From positions 1 to 48,555 of the forward strand of contig JAFRST010000051.1 in NCBI GenBank assembly GCA_017427465.1: 48,555 nucleotides of DNA. The letters are read 5' to 3'. Each line of letters begins with the position of its first letter. Position 1 is the first letter of the stretch. Below are positions 44,992-48,555 of this stretch, piece by piece. A model generated the notes under the pieces. It was not told the DNA's origin and ran no database searches. It saw only the letters and a program-made list of their open reading frames with translations. Both the position numbers and the translations under genes were made by a program. The DNA is from Clostridiales bacterium. GTDB taxonomy: Bacteria > Bacillota > Clostridia > Saccharofermentanales > Saccharofermentanaceae.

Positions 44992-45516
44992 TCAGCCCTT
45001 CTTACCGCAGCAGTTCTTATACTTCTTGCCGGAACCGCAAGGGCACGGATCATTACGGCCGATCTTATCGGAATGAGCGATATTTGCATCGCGGTATTCC
45101 TTTGTGATCTCCTGTCTCTTCTCATCTGTAAGAATGTTCTTCCAGAAATGGATGTTGTAAAGCCAGTCAGCCTTTGCATCACGCATGTTGTAGTAGAGCT
45201 TCTCGTAATCGATAACGAGCTTGAGCTCATAATTGTCATCAATTGCTTCAAGGTCAATGTCGTCGCCGTTTGTAAGGCTGGACTTAATGCCGTCAACGAA
45301 GCCTACGAAAACATCCATCGCGTCCTTAGGGAATTCGAGCTTTGCTGCAAGCTGGGCTGCTGTACCGTTAAGGAACTCTTCGTTGTCAGGGTAGCTCCCG
45401 AGGATCTTCTCGTAAGCAACCTTCTCAAGAGCATAGTAGCGGTTGATGTATTCAATGTATTCCTGTCTGTTGGATGCGTCCTCTGATTTGTCCATCCATG
45501 TCTTGTAATAACTCAT
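44992..45516 (-). CDS. SEC-C zinc-motif protein
   Basis: 174 residues: a helical, acidic N-terminal part and a C-terminal SEC-C motif [18 protein letters not shown] identical in layout to the tail of SecA. This zinc module binds ribosomes or SecB in SecA; here it is attached to an unknown domain. ATG at 45516 has GGAGG eight bases upstream; an in-frame TTG seven codons earlier precedes that site and was rejected. It sits between icd and mreC with no terminator seen, so it may share their transcript. Confidence 0.85.
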   Translation of the reverse strand: MSYYKTWMDKSEDASNRQEYIEYINRYYALEKVAYEKILGSYPDNEEFLNGTAAQLAAKLEFPKDAMDVFVGFVDGIKSSLTNGDDIDLEAIDDNYELKLVIDYEKLYYNMRDAKADWLYNIHFWKNILTDEKRQEITKEYRDANIAHSDKIGRNDPCPCGSGKKYKNCCGKKG

Positions 45517-45539
45517 GTCATTGTCCTCCGATATCAATA

Positions 45540-46736
45540 TTAGAGCTTAGCAGCTACAGCCTTGAGGAATTCCTCGGTCGTAACTGTTCTCTTGTTGTCA
45601 TTTTCTAAGAGATTGTTGAGGTCGCCTGTGATAATGCCTTCCTCAATAGTCTGAATAGAAGCCTTCTCGATCTTATCGGCAAATGCTTCAAGATCAGCAA
45701 GACCGTCAAGCTGTGCTCTCTTCCTCAAAGCGCCTGACCATGCAAACAATGTTGCCATCGGGTTTGTTGAAGTCGTCTCGCCCTTGAGGTGTCTGTAATA
45801 GTGACGTGTAACCGTACCGTGAGCTGCCTCATACTCGTAAACGCCCTTAGGTGAAACGAGAACGGATGTCATCATTGCCAATGAACCGCAAGCAGAAGCG
45901 AGCATATCGCTCATGACGTCGCCGTCATAGTTCTTAAGAGCCCAGACAAAACCGCCGGAAGAACGCATAACACGTGCTACGGCATCATCGATAAGCGTAT
46001 AGAAATATGTGATTCCGGCAGCCTCGAACCTCTCCTTGTACTGTGTGTCATAGAGATTCTGGAAGATTTCCTTGAATCTGCCGTCATACTTCTTGGAGAT
46101 AGTATCCTTAGTAGCGAACCAGAGATCCTGCTTAGTATCCAATGCATACTCAAAGCAGGATGTAGCAAAAGCGGAAATGGACTTATCTGTATTATAAAGG
46201 CCCTGAACAACGCCGGAATCCTTATACTCAAAGATCGTCTGGCTCTCCTGTCTTCCGTCGGGATATGTGATAACGAGATCAGCTCTTGCGGGGCCGTCTA
46301 CAAGGAACTCAGTGTCTCTGTAAACATCGCCGTAAGCATGTCTTGCGATAGTGATAGGCTTTTCCCAGCATGAGACAAAAGGCTTGATGCCTTTGACCAG
46401 GATAGGAGCTCTGAAAACCGTACCGTCAAGGATAGCTCTGATCGTTCCGTTAGGGCTCTTCCACATGGTGTGGAGGTTGTACTCGGTCATTCTCTGCGCG
46501 TTAGGCGTAATGGTAGCGCACTTAACAGCAACACCGAGCTCATTTGTCCTGTTGGCAGCATCGATAGTGACCTGGTCTGCTGTCTCATCTCTGTGCTTTA
46601 ATCCGAGATCGAAATACTCGGTCTTCAGATCAACATAAGGCTCGATAACGATGTCTTTTATCTGCTTCCAGATAATTCTTGTCATTTCATCCCCGTCCAT
46701 CTCTACAAGCGGGGTCTTCATCTGAATCTTAGCCAT
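45540..46736 (-). CDS. icd: Isocitrate dehydrogenase, NADP-type (eukaryote-like family)
   Basis: Oxidises isocitrate to 2-oxoglutarate, supplying glutamate synthesis. The 398-residue protein carries the family features [19 protein letters not shown] (substrate Ser/Asn/Arg), the catalytic Tyr region [10 protein letters not shown], and the metal Asp segment NYDGDVMSD, as well as AHGTVTRHY, which contacts NADP. This pattern belongs to the homodimeric IDH type also found in eukaryotes. ATG start; own promoter at 46769-46797. Confidence 0.96.
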   Translation of the reverse strand: MAKIQMKTPLVEMDGDEMTRIIWKQIKDIVIEPYVDLKTEYFDLGLKHRDETADQVTIDAANRTNELGVAVKCATITPNAQRMTEYNLHTMWKSPNGTIRAILDGTVFRAPILVKGIKPFVSCWEKPITIARHAYGDVYRDTEFLVDGPARADLVITYPDGRQESQTIFEYKDSGVVQGLYNTDKSISAFATSCFEYALDTKQDLWFATKDTISKKYDGRFKEIFQNLYDTQYKERFEAAGITYFYTLIDDAVARVMRSSGGFVWALKNYDGDVMSDMLASACGSLAMMTSVLVSPKGVYEYEAAHGTVTRHYYRHLKGETTSTNPMATLFAWSGALRKRAQLDGLADLEAFADKIEKASIQTIEEGIITGDLNNLLENDNKRTVTTEEFLKAVAAKL

Positions 46737-46768
46737 AAAATCTCCATTCTATAAATAATAACTAAAAG

Positions 46769-46797
46769 ATTTTAAGACATTAGTACCTTAACGTCAA
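46769..46797 (-). promoter_or_regulatory. Promoter of icd
   Basis: Minus-strand TTGACG (46797-46792), 17-base spacer, TAAAAT (46774-46769), about 33 bases before the start codon. It could serve icd, the SEC-C gene and perhaps mreC onward. Confidence 0.7.
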
Positions 46798-46818
46798 ATC
46801 CGAAAATTGGGAAAAAAC

Positions 46819-47877
46819 TCATGAAAACGCACCAGCGGGACTGTTAGATCTCGCCGATGCCTTTACCAGAATGATCTCTATTGAATATCTCTCGTCTATC
46901 AGGCCGTGCTTGAACTCGCTGTCTGAGTCAGATGCAGCCAGATATAGGGCTATAAGCCTCTTCATGTCAAAGCTTGCCGCCTGTGCACAAAGCTTTTTTG
47001 CCCTGAAATCGTTCATTCCGGTACGGTCGACCAGAACATCCGGATTACGGGCCTCCTTTGCCATTATGAGGGCCTTAATGTGATTAACGATAGAAGCCCT
47101 GATCTTGACCAGAGGCTCTTTATTGGCGATAAGCTTATCAAGCGTTCCTAATGCCTTCTGGGCATTTCCGCTGCCGCAGGCGTCCATGATGTCAAATATC
47201 TTGCCCGACAGGTCAGGCGGACAGCAAAGCTCAACGATATCGGGTGTGACTTCGGTATAACCCTTGTTTTGACAGTATAGAGATACTTTGTTTATCTCAT
47301 TTACAAGCTCCATCATGTTGTTTGAGCACCTTGAAGCCATTGAATTAGCGGCTTCAAAGCCGATCTTAAGACCCTCTTTGCCAAAGCGGTTGCCGATCCA
47401 GCCCGTGAGCTCATCTTCTTCAAATCCGCTCATTGAAGCGACTGTTCCGTACTGAAGGAAGCTCTTAAAGGCTTTCTTGCGGCTGTCTGCTGCATCCTCG
47501 CAGAAAACTACGACTACAGATGAAGGAATGTCACTTAATATCTCGATATCTTTATCAATAAGCTCTTTATTCGGAACTCCCGACTGCTTAATGACCACAA
47601 GTCTCTTAGGAGACATCCATGGCGGCATGGAGATAAGCTCTTCAAGCTTAGCCATCTCGAATTTGTCACCGGTCCTGGTATCTATCAAAGCAAAGTCCAT
47701 ATCTTCGGCGCCGGGTCCTAAGCATACCTTCTTAAGCATGGATACTGCGCCGTCGATCATATAGCTTTCAGAGCCATACAAAAGCACCAATCCCAAAGAA
47801 TCAGACTCTTTGTTGATCTTGGAAAGCATCTGTCTGGCGTTTAAAACGCCTTTGGGAAGCGCTTTTGGCTTTGCCAT
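46819..47877 (-). CDS. holA: DNA polymerase III subunit delta
   Basis: Part of the clamp loader that puts the sliding clamp on DNA. The 352-residue protein shows the HolA pattern: LVLLYGSESYMIDGAV at 29-44, SMPPWMSPKRLVVIK, VVVVFCEDAADSRKKAFK, and the C-terminal collar domain with FDIMDACGSGNAQKALGTLDKLIANKEPLVKI at about 232-263. As usual for delta, no working Walker motif is seen. ATG start six bases after the GH25 gene end. Confidence 0.93.
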   Translation of the reverse strand: MAKPKALPKGVLNARQMLSKINKESDSLGLVLLYGSESYMIDGAVSMLKKVCLGPGAEDMDFALIDTRTGDKFEMAKLEELISMPPWMSPKRLVVIKQSGVPNKELIDKDIEILSDIPSSVVVVFCEDAADSRKKAFKSFLQYGTVASMSGFEEDELTGWIGNRFGKEGLKIGFEAANSMASRCSNNMMELVNEINKVSLYCQNKGYTEVTPDIVELCCPPDLSGKIFDIMDACGSGNAQKALGTLDKLIANKEPLVKIRASIVNHIKALIMAKEARNPDVLVDRTGMNDFRAKKLCAQAASFDMKRLIALYLAASDSDSEFKHGLIDERYSIEIILVKASARSNSPAGAFS

Positions 47878-47883
47878 CCGCTG

Positions 47884-48555
47884 TTAACCTCCGAAAACTT
47901 CAGGGTATCTGCTCTTGAAGAGGATATCTGTATCGACATCTTCAGAACAGCCGTCGATCCTGCCGATCGAACCGGTCTGCCACATCGTGTAATCGCCTTC
48001 GTAAGAAGTCTCTTTTACATAGTGGGCAAGCCATACATCATATCCTGCGGGCTCCCAGATGATCTCAAGATAATACTTGCTGGCATAAAGGATCGTACCA
48101 TAGCCGTTCTCGGTCATGATACCTGCAAACTCATAGAACAGATTATTGATATCCACGATGCTCATCTTGTACTTCTGGAAATGAGACCAGCTCTCCCAGT
48201 CAAACGCTACGGGAAGATCGATCTCCTTATCTGCAAGGACTTTGAGGAGCTCATTGCAGTGCTCATGGAGTTCTTCGAGATTGCAGTCGGTCGAATAGTA
48301 ATAAACGCCGATCTTAAGACCTGCGGCCTTGGCATCGACATAATATTCTTCGAATTTACGGTCTTCGCCAAGCTCGCCGTTGTTGTAGATCATAGCCCTG
48401 AGATATACGAATTCACATCCTGCGGCTTTGACCCTGTTAAAATCGATGTCACCCTGATATCTCGAGACATCAATACCATAAGCGATATCGTCTCCGGGAT
48501 ATCTGGCCATAAAATCACTGTACGCCAGCGTCGTGTGCGTATCTTCTCCGCCACC
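47884..48555 (-). CDS. GH25 family lysozyme (N-terminus outside the window)
   Basis: A glycoside hydrolase family 25 muramidase cutting MurNAc-GlcNAc bonds in peptidoglycan. GIDVSRYQGDIDF holds the first catalytic-site Asp, AFDWES the D-x-E pair, and YTMWQTGSIGRIDGCSEDVDTD the end of the barrel. An ATG at 48510 exists, but it has no ribosome site and the frame stays open for 15 more codons to the window edge, so the gene is probably longer, with a signal peptide or another domain before it. Role: wall turnover or lysis. Confidence 0.9.
   Translation of the reverse strand, partial: GGGEDTHTTLAYSDFMARYPGDDIAYGIDVSRYQGDIDFNRVKAAGCEFVYLRAMIYNNGELGEDRKFEEYYVDAKAAGLKIGVYYYSTDCNLEELHEHCNELLKVLADKEIDLPVAFDWESWSHFQKYKMSIVDINNLFYEFAGIMTENGYGTILYASKYYLEIIWEPAGYDVWLAHYVKETSYEGDYTMWQTGSIGRIDGCSEDVDTDILFKSRYPEVFGG

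Noticed and set aside
48510..48510. ATG at 48510 as the true start of the GH25 gene
   Set aside because: No ribosome site is visible and the frame is open to the window edge, so a longer protein is more likely.

Overview
The window looks like a chromosomal segment of an anaerobic, Gram-positive-type Clostridia member (Oscillospirales/Lachnospirales-like, possibly near Saccharofermentans; the lineage is inferred, not proven). Reasons: the low-GC Firmicutes gene orders cysS-mrnC-rlmB, mreC-mreD-mrdA and def-fmt-rsmB-rlmN-prpC-pknB-rsgA-rpe-thiN; GGAGG ribosome sites with ATG, GTG and TTG starts; DUF5688 and DUF5702 families; a YerC/TrpR-like regulator; a sortase with a VaFE-type surface protein; and an NADP-isocitrate dehydrogenase. 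No rRNA, CRISPR array, transposase, phage gene or replication origin was seen.

Layout: 1-172 holds two minus-strand tRNAs (Gln, cut by the window edge, and His). argJ follows at 381-1634 (+). Between the argJ and tig terminators lies a small AT-rich cassette, 1691-2815: a PD-(D/E)XK-like nuclease gene bracketed by two diverged 96-bp direct repeats with four alternating palindrome arms. From 2883 come tig, a nicotinamidase-like gene, tRNA-Arg and a divergent protein phosphatase. 5832-10229 is a cysS-mrnC-rlmB-lipoprotein operon with a long leader that carries its own promoter, a strong terminator and a 38-codon reading frame. 10296-13602 holds purB, an aspartate aminotransferase and yraN. 13723-16666 (+) holds a degenerate GGDEF/EAL protein and a second aminotransferase.

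16670-22052 is a cell-surface operon: DUF5688, a 1245-residue NlpC/P60 and VaFE surface protein, and a sortase, joined by 4-bp stop/start overlaps. 22186-31212 is the conserved translation, ribosome maturation and Ser/Thr signalling operon from def to thiN. 31327-36954 carries ahcY, a purine nucleoside phosphorylase, secA, a TrpR-like regulator with a split helix-turn-helix, and a small membrane protein. 37033-39725 is a three-gene TadE/DUF5702 pseudopilin-like operon behind three tandem Spo0A-box-like sites. 39942-40990 has a metallo-beta-lactamase-fold hydrolase and a divergent methylglyoxal-synthase-like protein. 41128-46736 is the rod-shape/elongation block (mrdA, mreD, mreC) with a SEC-C protein and icd. 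46819-48555 holds holA and a GH25 lysozyme gene that runs off the window.

The genes mostly serve core growth: protein export and folding, tRNA and rRNA modification, wall elongation and its PknB/PP2C control. Accessory features are concentrated in the repeat-flanked nuclease cassette, the cysS leader, the sortase operon and the Tad-like operon.
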